Assembly (NCBI GenBank): GCA_036510655.1 | Contig: DATCDQ010000055.1 | Coordinates: forward strand, 1-64,000 | DNA length: 64,000 bases | Direction: 5' to 3' | Origin: Rathayibacter_A sp036510655 | GTDB lineage: Bacteria; Actinomycetota; Actinomycetes; Actinomycetales; Microbacteriaceae | In this document: positions 51,444 to 59,310 of the stretch, in pieces | Layout of the letters: each line of letters starts with the position of its first letter | Numbering within the stretch: position 1 is the first letter of the stretch | Notes under the pieces: model-generated | The model's input: only the letters and a program-made list of their open reading frames with translations | Databases searched by the model: none | What the model was told of the DNA's origin: nothing | Position numbers and translations under genes: made by a program

Positions 51444-51697
51444 TATTCCTCCTTGTTGCTGAACAAAGCAGCGCTGCGCCGACTCGCCCATGGCCACTCT
51501 GCGCATCGATGTACGCAGGGTGAACGCTTGTGCTTATTATGAACATTACACGACGGATGCCTCGCGCCGCCAGGTTTTGGTGCGCGCCGCTGCGCGAGCA
51601 TCGCGGAGATCGTGGCCGAGGGGAATAGGGCCGCGCGGGCAACCGGCAGGTTTGCTGCCGGGGCTCGCGGGCCCGAGTGGTCGACGTGTTGCGAGGT
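51444..51697. promoter_or_regulatory. Promoter region of the benzaldehyde dehydrogenase operon
   Basis: This 254-bp gap contains TATTATGAAC (51535-51544; reverse GTTCATAATA), matching the candidate IclR sites before the transporter genes. The neighbouring bases also match 39803-39823: 16 of 21 positions from CTTGT through TATT to GAACA. The rest is G+C-rich and without a gene. Confidence 0.5.
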
Positions 51698-52804
51698 TTA
51701 GCGGCCGAGGGCGGTGGCGGCTGGACAGTCGAAGGGGTCTGCGCCGGCGGCGAGTCCGACTCGGTTGAGGTAGCGCACGACGATTGCGTATGACTGCAGC
51801 ACGGTGGTTTCGGTGTAGCCGATGTCGTGTGCGTCGCAGTATTCTTTGGTGATGATCCGGGCCTTGTTCAGGTTCGGACGGGGCATGCTGGGGAACAGGT
51901 GGTGTTCGACCTGATGGTTGAGACCGCCCATGAACGTGTCGATGATCCAGTTGCCGGTGATGTTTCTTGAGGTCAGAACCTGGCGGCGCAGAAAATCCAC
52001 CTTCGCATCGTGCGGCAGCAGGGGCATGCCCTTGTGGTTCGGGGCGAAGGAGATCCCCATGTAGAGGCCGAAGATCGCCAGCTGCACTCCGACGAATGCG
52101 GCCGCCAGGCCCGGCGGAAAGATGAGGAAGACCAGGAGCAGGTAGATGCTGCTTCGGGTGAGAAGGGTGGTGGCCTCTAGCCATCGCTTCTCGACCTTGC
52201 CCGATCCGAAGACGGTCTTGAAGCCCTGGATGTGCAGATTCAGGCCCTCGAAGATCAGGATCGGGAAGAACAGGTAACCCTGTCTTTTTGTGAACTGGGC
52301 GTACAGGCCCCGGGACCTGGCAGCATCATCCTCGGTGAACGATATCGTGTCGCGGGCGATGTCGGGATCCGTGCCGATCACGTTCGGGTGCGCGTGATGC
52401 CGACTGTGTTTGGTCATCCACCACGAGTAGCTGATTCCGACGAACAGGTTCGCCAGAGTACGGCCCGCGATATCGTTCGCCCGTCCGGAGGTGAACACCT
52501 GACGGTGAGCGGCCTCGTGCGCGAGGAAACCGTATTGGGTGAAGATGATTCCCAGCGCGCCGGCCATCAGCAACTGGTACCAGGAATCGCCCAGCAGCAG
52601 AACACCGGTCACCACTGCGGCCAGGGCCATCGTGACCAGGGCGAACATCAGAAAATAGAACCCTCGGCGTCGGCGCAGCAGCCCGGCATCTCGAACCGTT
52701 CGCAGTAGCCCCGAATACTCCGTCGTCGGGTTGGGTCTGTCGCCCCTCGGTTTCGTTCTCGTGAACGTCACAGCAGTGGAAGCGGCGGTAGGCGGGTTGC
52801 TCAT
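51698..52804 (-). CDS. Membrane fatty acid desaturase (acyl-CoA desaturase-like)
   Basis: This 368-residue integral membrane desaturase has three di-iron histidine boxes: HEAAHR, HSRHHAHPN and HQVEHHLFP, between two pairs of hydrophobic segments. It resembles actinobacterial DesA3/linoleoyl-CoA-type desaturases that introduce a double bond into membrane acyl chains. The ATG at 52804 follows GAGG. It stands alone, and temperature-controlled expression would be typical but is not shown by the sequence. Confidence 0.9.
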   Translation of the reverse strand: MSNPPTAASTAVTFTRTKPRGDRPNPTTEYSGLLRTVRDAGLLRRRRGFYFLMFALVTMALAAVVTGVLLLGDSWYQLLMAGALGIIFTQYGFLAHEAAHRQVFTSGRANDIAGRTLANLFVGISYSWWMTKHSRHHAHPNVIGTDPDIARDTISFTEDDAARSRGLYAQFTKRQGYLFFPILIFEGLNLHIQGFKTVFGSGKVEKRWLEATTLLTRSSIYLLLVFLIFPPGLAAAFVGVQLAIFGLYMGISFAPNHKGMPLLPHDAKVDFLRRQVLTSRNITGNWIIDTFMGGLNHQVEHHLFPSMPRPNLNKARIITKEYCDAHDIGYTETTVLQSYAIVVRYLNRVGLAAGADPFDCPAATALGR

Positions 52805-53014
52805 TATCAGCCTCGTTCCGATTCGATGATCAGGCAACCGGGGTCTGGGGCAACCAACACTCCAAGATTACGCGTGCAGTCTGGGCGCGGGATGAAAGAT
52901 CAGTCACCTCGTCACAGGCGAAGCCCCCCAGCACCCAGAGATGCTCGCCGGCCCTCTTGAACGCGGTGCTATTCTCACAGGCAGTTGGTCCGATGGAGAA
53001 CCGAGGGGAATACG

Positions 53015-54775
53015 ATGCCCGACGAACTCGATGCCGATATCGTCGATCTGTCCGGTGGTTTCCTGATGCCAGCCTTCGGGGACGGTCACGCGCATCCGCG
53101 CTTCGGCGGGTTGGAAGACAGCGGACCGCACGTGCGCACGCCGAAGCCGAAGACGCTCGACCTGTTCGGTACGCCCGGCGTCGATTCGGACGGCAAGCCC
53201 GTCAATGTGCCCTTCCACGTCTATTCAATGCGGCAGGCGATCGAGGAGAACTTCATCCTCGACGTGCTTGCCAACTACGTGACCTATTCGACGTACTACC
53301 GGCTGAATAAAGAGGTCGTCGACACGACCGACGACCTGGACAAGAAGAAGGCCGCCGCGGCGCTAGCCCGTTTCGCATCGCTGCATCCGACGAACCTCGC
53401 CCAGCGGGCAGAGGTGATCGTCGAGCACTTCGCCACCCATATGGCCAGCCGGATGGGCGGACAAGCGAAGGCGATGGTCGTCACTCGATCGCGACTGCAC
53501 GCGCTGAAGCTGTATCAGGCTGTGACCGCATACTGCGCGGATCACTACCCGAACATGCACGCACTGGTGGCATTCTCCGGCTCGCTGGTCGACGACAACG
53601 TGAGCTACACCGAAGCGGGTCTGAACGGGTTCGCCGAGTCTCGGCCGCCAGCCATGTTCAACTACACACTCGCGGACGGCACGCCAGGCAGCGATCGGGT
53701 CGAGTACTCACTGCTTGTCGTGGCGGACAAGTACCAGACCGGGTTCGACCAGCCGCTGCTGTCGGCGATGTACGTCGACAAGAAGCTCGCGAACGTCGCC
53801 GCGGTGCAGACGCTCTCGCGGCTGAACCGCATCCATCCGCTCAAATCGCAGGATGACGTGTTCGTCCTCGACTTCGCCAACTCGGCCGAAGAGATTCAGG
53901 AGTCGTTCCGGCCATTCTTCGCCACCACGCTGGCCGAGCCGACCGACCCGAACTATCTGTACACGCTGCAAACCATGCTGTTCGGCTATCAGATTTTCGT
54001 CGAGGACGAGATGGCGGCATACGCGCAGGCGTTCTCGTCCGTGAAATCGACCGCAACCGGCATCGAACCCACCGCGCAAGCAGCGCTCTACTCACTTCTC
54101 GGGCCCGCCCGCGGGCGCTTCGAGTCTCTGCACACCGCTGACATGGCATCCGCCCTGGAGTTTGTGAAAATCTTGCGGTCGTATGAACGCCAGTACGCGT
54201 TCCTCGCGCAGGTGATCCCGTACGTCGACGCGGACTTGGAGCGGCTGTATCTGTTCGGCAAGTTCCTGCTCCGCCAGATCGCTGCCCTGCTTGCCAAGGC
54301 GCCGCCCACGACCATCGACCTCGGCGACGTGGCGATGACCCACCTGCGCATCCAGAAGGGCGGCGACTACGATCTCTCGCTCGGCCACGGCGACCACGAC
54401 GTGACGCTCGGCTCACAGTTCGACGACGGTTCGGGCTCGCAGCAGGAGCCCGAGCTGACAACGTGGGAGGCGATCATCCGCGAGTTCAACGAACACTTCG
54501 GCACCGACTGGACCTCGAATGACCTGGTCCGTGGCCTGGTGGAGGCGGAGATGCAAGACACCAGCGTGCACGAGATGGCATTGACCAACTCGGCCGAGAA
54601 CTTCGAACTCGCATACGGTGACCGCGCCTCGAACAGGGCGATTGAGAAGCATTCGGACAACGAAGAGTTTTTCGGCCAGATCTTCAAAAACGCGGAAACC
54701 AAAGCCGTCTTCACCAAGGTGTTCGCGAAGAGCCTGTACACGGCAATCCGTGATGAGCTCGATGAGGCGGGATAG
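53015..54775 (+). CDS. Chimera: amidohydrolase N-terminus fused to type I restriction HsdR C-terminal half
   Basis: This 586-residue ORF has a good start (GAGGGGA before ATG 53015). Residues 1 to about 41 (DIVDLSGGFLMPAFGDGHAHPRFGGL) are the beginning of a YtcJ-like amidohydrolase metal site. From about residue 46 it becomes the C-terminal half of a type I restriction R subunit: FHVYSMRQAIEENFILDVLANY, AKAMVVTRSRLHA, helicase motif V VADKYQTGFDQP (about 235) and motif VI QTLSRLNRIHP (about 265). The endonuclease domain, Walker A and DEAD-like motifs are absent, so it cannot be an active translocase by itself. No hsdM or hsdS lies nearby. An in-frame deletion fusion is the simplest explanation; it may be expressed. 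Confidence 0.85.
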   Translation: MPDELDADIVDLSGGFLMPAFGDGHAHPRFGGLEDSGPHVRTPKPKTLDLFGTPGVDSDGKPVNVPFHVYSMRQAIEENFILDVLANYVTYSTYYRLNKEVVDTTDDLDKKKAAAALARFASLHPTNLAQRAEVIVEHFATHMASRMGGQAKAMVVTRSRLHALKLYQAVTAYCADHYPNMHALVAFSGSLVDDNVSYTEAGLNGFAESRPPAMFNYTLADGTPGSDRVEYSLLVVADKYQTGFDQPLLSAMYVDKKLANVAAVQTLSRLNRIHPLKSQDDVFVLDFANSAEEIQESFRPFFATTLAEPTDPNYLYTLQTMLFGYQIFVEDEMAAYAQAFSSVKSTATGIEPTAQAALYSLLGPARGRFESLHTADMASALEFVKILRSYERQYAFLAQVIPYVDADLERLYLFGKFLLRQIAALLAKAPPTTIDLGDVAMTHLRIQKGGDYDLSLGHGDHDVTLGSQFDDGSGSQQEPELTTWEAIIREFNEHFGTDWTSNDLVRGLVEAEMQDTSVHEMALTNSAENFELAYGDRASNRAIEKHSDNEEFFGQIFKNAETKAVFTKVFAKSLYTAIRDELDEAG

Positions 54776-54904
54776 CTGAGGCTGAGGGCGCCCCTAGCCC
54801 GGCGTCACGACGAATGTCAGCCATTGGCACCGCCTATTTCCGCGGGGCGCCGATAGCCTGAATTCGACACACACCGCCGCTCCAGTGAAAGGAAGGCCCC
54901 CCTC

Positions 54905-55198
54905 ATGGCCAAAGTTCTCAGCGCTACCTGGATCGCCAAGCCCGGTGAGGAGGAGACCGTGCGCGCCGCGCTCGAGCAGCTCTCCCCCGCCTCCCGCGCG
55001 GAGGAAGGCAACATCTACTACCAGGCCTACCGGGATCCGGCTGAGCCCCGTGTGTTCCGAATCTTCGAAATCTACGTCGATGACGCCGCCGTGGCAGCGC
55101 ACGCCGAATACGATCACTTCAAGACCTGGGCACTCGGCCAGGCCATCCCCGCGCTCGAGGAACGTCGCAAGGAGTTCTACGAGACCTTGGATTATTGA
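54905..55198 (+). CDS. Putative quinol monooxygenase (ABM domain)
   Basis: This 97-residue antibiotic-biosynthesis-monooxygenase-fold protein reads MAKVLSATWIAKPGEEETVRAALEQLSPASRAEEGNIYYQAYRD then RVFRIFEIYVDDAAVAAHAEYDHFKTW. The family oxidises quinols or polyketides without a cofactor, or works as a dimeric heme- or quinone-related protein. AAAGGAAGG precedes the ATG. It is followed by a strong terminator at 55237. Confidence 0.85.
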   Translation: MAKVLSATWIAKPGEEETVRAALEQLSPASRAEEGNIYYQAYRDPAEPRVFRIFEIYVDDAAVAAHAEYDHFKTWALGQAIPALEERRKEFYETLDY

Positions 55199-55236
55199 GA
55201 GACGTGGGCCGCTGAGAGAAGTGCGGGGTGCGGCTG

Positions 55237-55265
55237 AGGGCCGGCGGAGACAATCCGCCGGCCCT
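55237..55265. terminator. Bidirectional hairpin terminator
   Basis: A perfect 12-bp stem (55237-55248 with 55254-55265; AGGGCCGGCGGA) with a 5-nt loop lies between the convergent quinol monooxygenase gene and SMP-30-like remnant. The stem is very G+C-rich and is followed by a weak T-rich run (TTGTCGTTG). It is the clearest terminator in the window. Confidence 0.75.
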
Positions 55266-55279
55266 TGTCGTTGCGCGTC

Positions 55280-55896
55280 CTACTTCAGGGTCGCGACCAG
55301 GAGGTTGGGGTTCTTCTGAGTGGTGTACGCAGCGCTCAGAACGTACGCGGCGTGTCCCTCGACGAGGACTGCTGTCGGGTTGGACAGACCGTCTTTCGCG
55401 GTAAGCAGGGTGTGCACGGAGCCCGTGGCGGAGATCGTGACGACCTCATTGCCCGGGTCGACGGCCGCGATGATCTGGTCTCCGCGACCGGTGAAGGCGA
55501 AGTCGTCGATGCCCTTCAGCCCCGTGGCTACGGTGTCGACCGTGCCCGCGGTGCCCGTCTTGGTGATCGGGATCTTCACAACGGTCCCGACGTCGAGGTT
55601 CGTGGCGTAGACGTCGCCGCCGTGGACCTTGATGCCGTTGACGCCGAGGAACCCGGTCGCGCGAAGGGCCGGGTCGTTGTCCCAGGTAGTGACCTTGCCG
55701 CCCGCGAGAGGGATGGTGTCGATGGTCCCGTTGATGGAGTCCGCCGCGTAGAACGTCTTCGTCGCCTTGTCGTAAGCGAGACCGTTCGGGAGGCCGGTTC
55801 CCGGCAGAGCTGCGATCCGGACCTGCGCCTTGCCCTGGACGATCTTCCACAGGCCCGTAGTCGCGTTCTCACCGGTGGCGTAGAGCGTGAAATGCG
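55280..55896 (-). pseudogene. 5'-truncated SMP-30/NHL-like beta-propeller gene
   Basis: The minus strand encodes about 205 residues of a six-bladed propeller: HFTLYATGENATTGLWKIVQG, GLPNGLAYDKATKTFYAADSINGTID, FLGVNGIKVHGGDVYATN, GIDDFAFTGRGDQIIAAVD to the C-terminus at 55280. The signal peptide and first blades are missing. The sequence begins four bases after the stop of the F420-reductase-like gene, without a start codon or ribosome binding site. The family is usually secreted. It is probably a deletion remnant, unless it is translated by reinitiation. Confidence 0.7.
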
Positions 55897-55899
55897 CGC

Positions 55900-56523
55900 T
55901 CAGCTGAGAATGTTGACGCCGAGGGCGATGTTGAAGTTCCCCACGCCGTGGCGGGCCAGGCCCATCAGCAGCGGCCCCGCCCCTTCCAGCCAACGGGCCA
56001 TCTCCAGGCCGCCGACATCGAGCGGACGCAGTCCGAGGCTCTCGATGAACGCCAACACACTCGCCTTGGCCTGTGCGTCATCTCCGGCGAAGAACACATC
56101 CAACGGATGCCCCTGAGCCAGGACGTGGCCGAAGACGGTGTTGAACGCTTTTACGACGTGCGCGCTCGCCGGGACGGCCTTGGCGATCTCCTGCGCACCG
56201 GAAGTGCCATCAGGGATGACCAGCCCGGTGGCGTCGGCGTTGAAGGTGTTGGAGATGTCGATGATGACCTTCCCGGCCAGGGCCTCCCCGTACTGGGCGA
56301 CGATCGGCACGGCGCTGGTGTACGGCACGGCGAGGACGACAATATCGCCAGCTGGGACAGTGCCGAATGTCCCGGCCGTGGCCCCGCCGCCGAGCGTGGC
56401 GGCCAGAGCCTTGGCCTTGGCCGCGTCACGGCCGATGACCTCGACGGCGTTGCCGCCTACGACCGCGCGAGCGGCTATGGCGCGGGCCATGCCCCCCAGA
56501 CCGATGAAACTGATGCTGCTCAT
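55900..56523 (-). CDS. NADPH-dependent F420 reductase-like protein
   Basis: This 207-residue Rossmann protein of the F420-NADP oxidoreductase/NAD-binding 2 family has ISFIGLGGMARAIAARAVVGGNAVEVIGRD, IVVLAVPYTSAVPIV, IIDISNTFN and KAFNTVFGHVL. It may transfer hydride between NADPH and F420 or act on another substrate. The ATG at 56523 follows AAAGAGAG. It lies downstream of the azoreductase gene on the same strand with a 76-bp gap; both face away from the HxlR regulator at 57323, a typical set of redox-stress targets. Confidence 0.83.
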   Translation of the reverse strand: MSSISFIGLGGMARAIAARAVVGGNAVEVIGRDAAKAKALAATLGGGATAGTFGTVPAGDIVVLAVPYTSAVPIVAQYGEALAGKVIIDISNTFNADATGLVIPDGTSGAQEIAKAVPASAHVVKAFNTVFGHVLAQGHPLDVFFAGDDAQAKASVLAFIESLGLRPLDVGGLEMARWLEGAGPLLMGLARHGVGNFNIALGVNILS

Positions 56524-56599
56524 GGATGAGTACTCTCTTTCTCTCGTTTGAATCGAAGGATGATTCCGAAGACGGCCACACGGGTCCGTCTTCGCAGGC

Positions 56600-57256
56600 T
56601 CAGGCCGCGATGCTCACGCCACGTTGGGCAAACTTGAGGCCTTCACGCTCGGCTTGACGCACGGCCTCGACACGCAAGTCATCGGCAATGTCTTTGAACT
56701 GGTCAAGGGCCGGGTTCACTCCCACAAGCGTGAAGCGACGGTCGACGGTCGTGAGGTCGAGACCGAAGATATCGACCAAGATGCGCTGGAGCCACGCAGT
56801 GGAGTGGTCCCAACCCTCCTTTGGCGTGCCGGGGCCGTAGTTACCGCCGGACACGGTCACCAAAATGGCCGCACGGTCCAGAAGCGCGGGTCCGCCCTCG
56901 GTGATGCGAGGATCGGTGTAAAGCACGTCGAACCATGTCTTGATGTGCTGAGAGACCCCGTAGTTGTACAGCGGGATGGCGAACAGTAGCTCGTCCGCGG
57001 CGATGAGTTCGTCCGCAAGCACCGCAGCGAGCTCGACGGCGGCTTGCTGCTCGGTGGACCGCGCGTCGGGCGGAAGCTGCTGACCTACCACGGCGTCGGC
57101 CCAAGCCGTTGCCGAGATGGGGTTCGAGCCGATCGAGCGGCGGATCACCTGCTCGTCCGGATGCGCCGTGGTCCATTCGCCTTCAATAATGTCTGCGAGC
57201 TCGCGGCTCACGGACTGGCCGGGGAAAATGCTTGCATCGAGTCGAAACAGCGTCAT
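56600..57256 (-). CDS. FMN-dependent NAD(P)H:quinone/azo reductase (AzoR-like)
   Basis: This 218-residue flavodoxin-fold protein has FRLDASIFPGQSVSRELAD (phosphate-binding loop), IPLYNYGVSQHIKTWFDVL and VTVSGGNYGPGTPKEGWDHSTAWLQRILVDIFGL, all typical of AzoR enzymes, which reduce quinones and azo compounds by two electrons. AGGAAA precedes the ATG. It is divergent from an HxlR regulator, the arrangement of the quinone-sensing YodB/azoR systems, so induction by electrophiles is likely. Confidence 0.9.
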   Translation of the reverse strand: MTLFRLDASIFPGQSVSRELADIIEGEWTTAHPDEQVIRRSIGSNPISATAWADAVVGQQLPPDARSTEQQAAVELAAVLADELIAADELLFAIPLYNYGVSQHIKTWFDVLYTDPRITEGGPALLDRAAILVTVSGGNYGPGTPKEGWDHSTAWLQRILVDIFGLDLTTVDRRFTLVGVNPALDQFKDIADDLRVEAVRQAEREGLKFAQRGVSIAA

Positions 57257-57264
57257 TAGATTTC

Positions 57265-57316
57265 CTATCTACTCAGTTTTACGTAGTTAGCATGTTTACC
57301 GTAGCACGAGTATGAT
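57265..57316. promoter_or_regulatory. Divergent azoreductase/HxlR promoter with repeated motif
   Basis: TTTTACGTAG and TTTACCGTAG occur as direct repeats about 20 bp apart in the 66-bp divergent gap, which also contains TATGAT (57311-57316) exactly 6 nt before the HxlR GTG. The repeats are candidate HxlR operator sites covering both promoters. Confidence 0.5.
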
Positions 57317-57322
57317 GAAGAT

Positions 57323-57673
57323 GTGAATGTCGAGACTCCAGACGAAACGGCCGGCCGGGACGCGGCCCTTGTGGCGGCGTTTTCGGTTCTCGGCAAGCGC
57401 TGGAATGGCGTGCTTCTCGGAGCGCTTGAATCCGGGTCGGCCTCATTCTCCGAGCTACGTCGATCGCTGGGAGGTATTAGCGACACAGTGCTGTCCGAGC
57501 GCTTATCCGAACTGACTCATTGCGAGTTGATCTCCCGCGACGTCGATGGCGGCCCGCCCGTGGCGGTGCGCTACGGACTGACCGATCGAGGGCAGGCGCT
57601 GATGCCTGCCTTGAATAAACTCATCGGGTGGTCGAGAGAGAACCTCCCGCAGCCTGAGGCTCAATCGGCATAA
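57323..57673 (+). CDS. HxlR-family transcriptional regulator
   Basis: This 116-residue winged-helix regulator has the core VLGKRWNGVLLGALESGSASFSELRRSLGGISDTVLSERLSELTHCELISRDVDGGPPVAVRYGLTDRG. It has a Cys at HCELI but lacks the N-terminal Cys of YodB-like sensors. GTG 57323 with TATGAT 6 nt upstream implies a leaderless transcript. Divergent from the azoreductase and F420-reductase-like genes, it is their probable repressor. Confidence 0.88.
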   Translation: MNVETPDETAGRDAALVAAFSVLGKRWNGVLLGALESGSASFSELRRSLGGISDTVLSERLSELTHCELISRDVDGGPPVAVRYGLTDRGQALMPALNKLIGWSRENLPQPEAQSA

Positions 57674-57688
57674 TCGAGCCGATCACGA

Positions 57689-57716
57689 GGCCAGATCAAA
57701 GATTGATCATGTGGCC
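57689..57716. terminator. Hairpin between convergent HxlR and MFS genes
   Basis: GGCCAGATCA (57689-57698) pairs with TGATC and GTGGCC (57704-57716) around a short A+T-rich loop, with a bulge. It lies 15 bp after the HxlR stop. A T run (CTTTTTAGG) follows 10 bp later on the plus strand, so termination is plausible. Confidence 0.5.
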
Positions 57717-57742
57717 CAACCACACTTTTTAGGAGACCCGCA

Positions 57743-58996
57743 CTAGTTCGTCACGATGAGGGACGGCTGCGGGAATCGGCGCACGACTATCGCGAGCACG
57801 ATGCACACGACAACCGCCACTCCACCGACGATGGCAATCGCGCCACCGAGTGAGCCTGCAGCGGCAGTCAACGCCAGGACCACCAGCGGCGTCACGAACT
57901 CGCCAAGGAACATTGCACCGGTGAACAATCCAGTACCGCGTCCACGCTGCTCGTAGCCCAGGCGGGCAATCGACCAGGTGACCATCGTCGGCAACAAGAT
58001 ACCCGTTCCGAAGCCTGCAATGACCGCGCCGATGATGATGACCGGCACGATCGGTGCAAATCCGACGATTAGCTGGCCGACGCCAGCGAGCACGAGTGCA
58101 AGGGGAAGCAGGATGCCGACACCTCGCTTCGCGATGTAGCGGAACGTGAAGGCGCCAATCGCGGTGACTAGCGACGCGACGGCGGTGACCGCGCCGATAA
58201 TGGCCGTGGCCGTGACGCCCTCACCGGCGAGCACGTACGGCAGTTCGACTATGAGCGTGTAGAACACGATGCCACCGAAGAAGGCGACCAGGGTGGGCAG
58301 CACTAGCTTGCTCCACGGCACGGGGGCGAGTTTTGCAACCTTCTTCTCCTGGCCGTCTTCGGTGGCGTTGGTCGGCCAGATTGCACCGATCATGACGATC
58401 GCGACCAAGATGCTGACGACATAGAGCCAGAAGGGAGTGCGCCATCCGAATGCCCCGACTGCGCCACCGATAGCGAAGAATACGGTGGCGGCGAGCGCGG
58501 TGACGAGAGCCTGCAGGCTCAGGTATTTGTTTCGTCTATTGCCGGTGAAATAGTCGGCGATCATGGTCGTGCAGCACGTCATGATGAAGGCCTCGGTGAT
58601 GCCGACCCCTGCGCGCGAAGCGATGATTGCGCCCAGCGAGTTGAGATACAGCGGCGCGGTTCCGACCACCGCGTAAACGAGCAATGCGAGGATGAGCACT
58701 CGCTTGCGCCCCACCTTGTCGACGATGGCACCGGCAAACGGGGCCAGGATGGCGATAAACAGCGCGGGGATCGTCAGGATAAGAGGCACGAGTGCCGCGG
58801 ATCCGGCCGAGTTCTTGAACACTGTGCTCACGGTCGGAAGGATGGGCGCAAGAAGAACGGCGCCGAGTATCGGGAGGCAGCTACCGATCAGAAGCAGGGT
58901 GCCTTGCAGCGGGCCCGCAGGGCGGCCGGTCTTCGGGTTGATGACGGCTTCGTTCACCGTTGTCGGGGCGACGGGCGTCGCAGCTCGGTTCGTCAT
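57743..58996 (-). CDS. MFS transporter
   Basis: This 417-residue major facilitator has 12 predicted helices. The loop 2-3 motif APFAGAIVDKVGRKRVLILALLVYAVVG matches the MFS motif GxxxDRxGRR, and RAGVGITEAFIMTCCTTMIADYF lies at helices 4-5. The long charged central loop (TNATEDGQEKKVAKLAP) separates two halves. ATG 58996 follows GGAAGG. It is divergent from the IclR gene and next to a CYP199-like P450 system, so import of an aromatic acid substrate is the best guess; export cannot be excluded. Confidence 0.87.
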   Translation of the reverse strand: MTNRAATPVAPTTVNEAVINPKTGRPAGPLQGTLLLIGSCLPILGAVLLAPILPTVSTVFKNSAGSAALVPLILTIPALFIAILAPFAGAIVDKVGRKRVLILALLVYAVVGTAPLYLNSLGAIIASRAGVGITEAFIMTCCTTMIADYFTGNRRNKYLSLQALVTALAATVFFAIGGAVGAFGWRTPFWLYVVSILVAIVMIGAIWPTNATEDGQEKKVAKLAPVPWSKLVLPTLVAFFGGIVFYTLIVELPYVLAGEGVTATAIIGAVTAVASLVTAIGAFTFRYIAKRGVGILLPLALVLAGVGQLIVGFAPIVPVIIIGAVIAGFGTGILLPTMVTWSIARLGYEQRGRGTGLFTGAMFLGEFVTPLVVLALTAAAGSLGGAIAIVGGVAVVVCIVLAIVVRRFPQPSLIVTN

Positions 58997-59310
58997 TGAA
59001 CGCCTTCCAAGAGAACTCGCCCGGCGGTCAGAAACGGCTCCGGGCTTTCGGGGGCGCGGCATCAATGCCGCAGATGTTGCTACTCTGAACCCCGAAGAGG
59101 TATTCGGGAAGACGTTAGTGCTAATAGTAGATATTCGCCACATGAATACGGTGCATTCCGAGAACCGCGGCGGTATGGTCGGTTCACATGACAGCAGCAT
59201 CGCCACCCATCAGGCGGATGAAGAATTGGGATCTGCTCGAGAGCGGGGCAGAAACCGACACGGCGCGTCGCCAGGCCGTGTTGGTCCTCTGAGCGCCGGC
59301 GATCGAGTCC
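58997..59310. promoter_or_regulatory. MFS/IclR divergent control region, 314 bp
   Basis: TATTCGGGAA (59101-59110), TATTCGCCAC (59132-59141) and an inverted CCGTATTC (59151-59144) form two direct and one inverted copy of a TATTC motif in about 50 bp, again the three-repeat layout used by IclR regulators. The repeats probably bind the IclR protein at 59311. A 34-residue ORF occupies 59188-59292. Confidence 0.42.
59188..59292 (+). CDS. Small ORF, 34 residues, uncertain
   Basis: ATG 59188 is followed by MTAASPPIRRMKNWDLLESG and 14 more residues to TGA. TATGGT lies 8 nt upstream of the ATG and no ribosome binding site is present. It ends 18 bp before the IclR start. It may be a leader or merely chance coding; no homologue is recognised. 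Confidence 0.3.
   Translation: MTAASPPIRRMKNWDLLESGAETDTARRQAVLVL

Noticed and set aside
53015..54775. Functional type I restriction enzyme subunit
   Set aside because: Endonuclease motif and ATP-binding Walker motifs are absent and there are no hsdM or hsdS neighbours.
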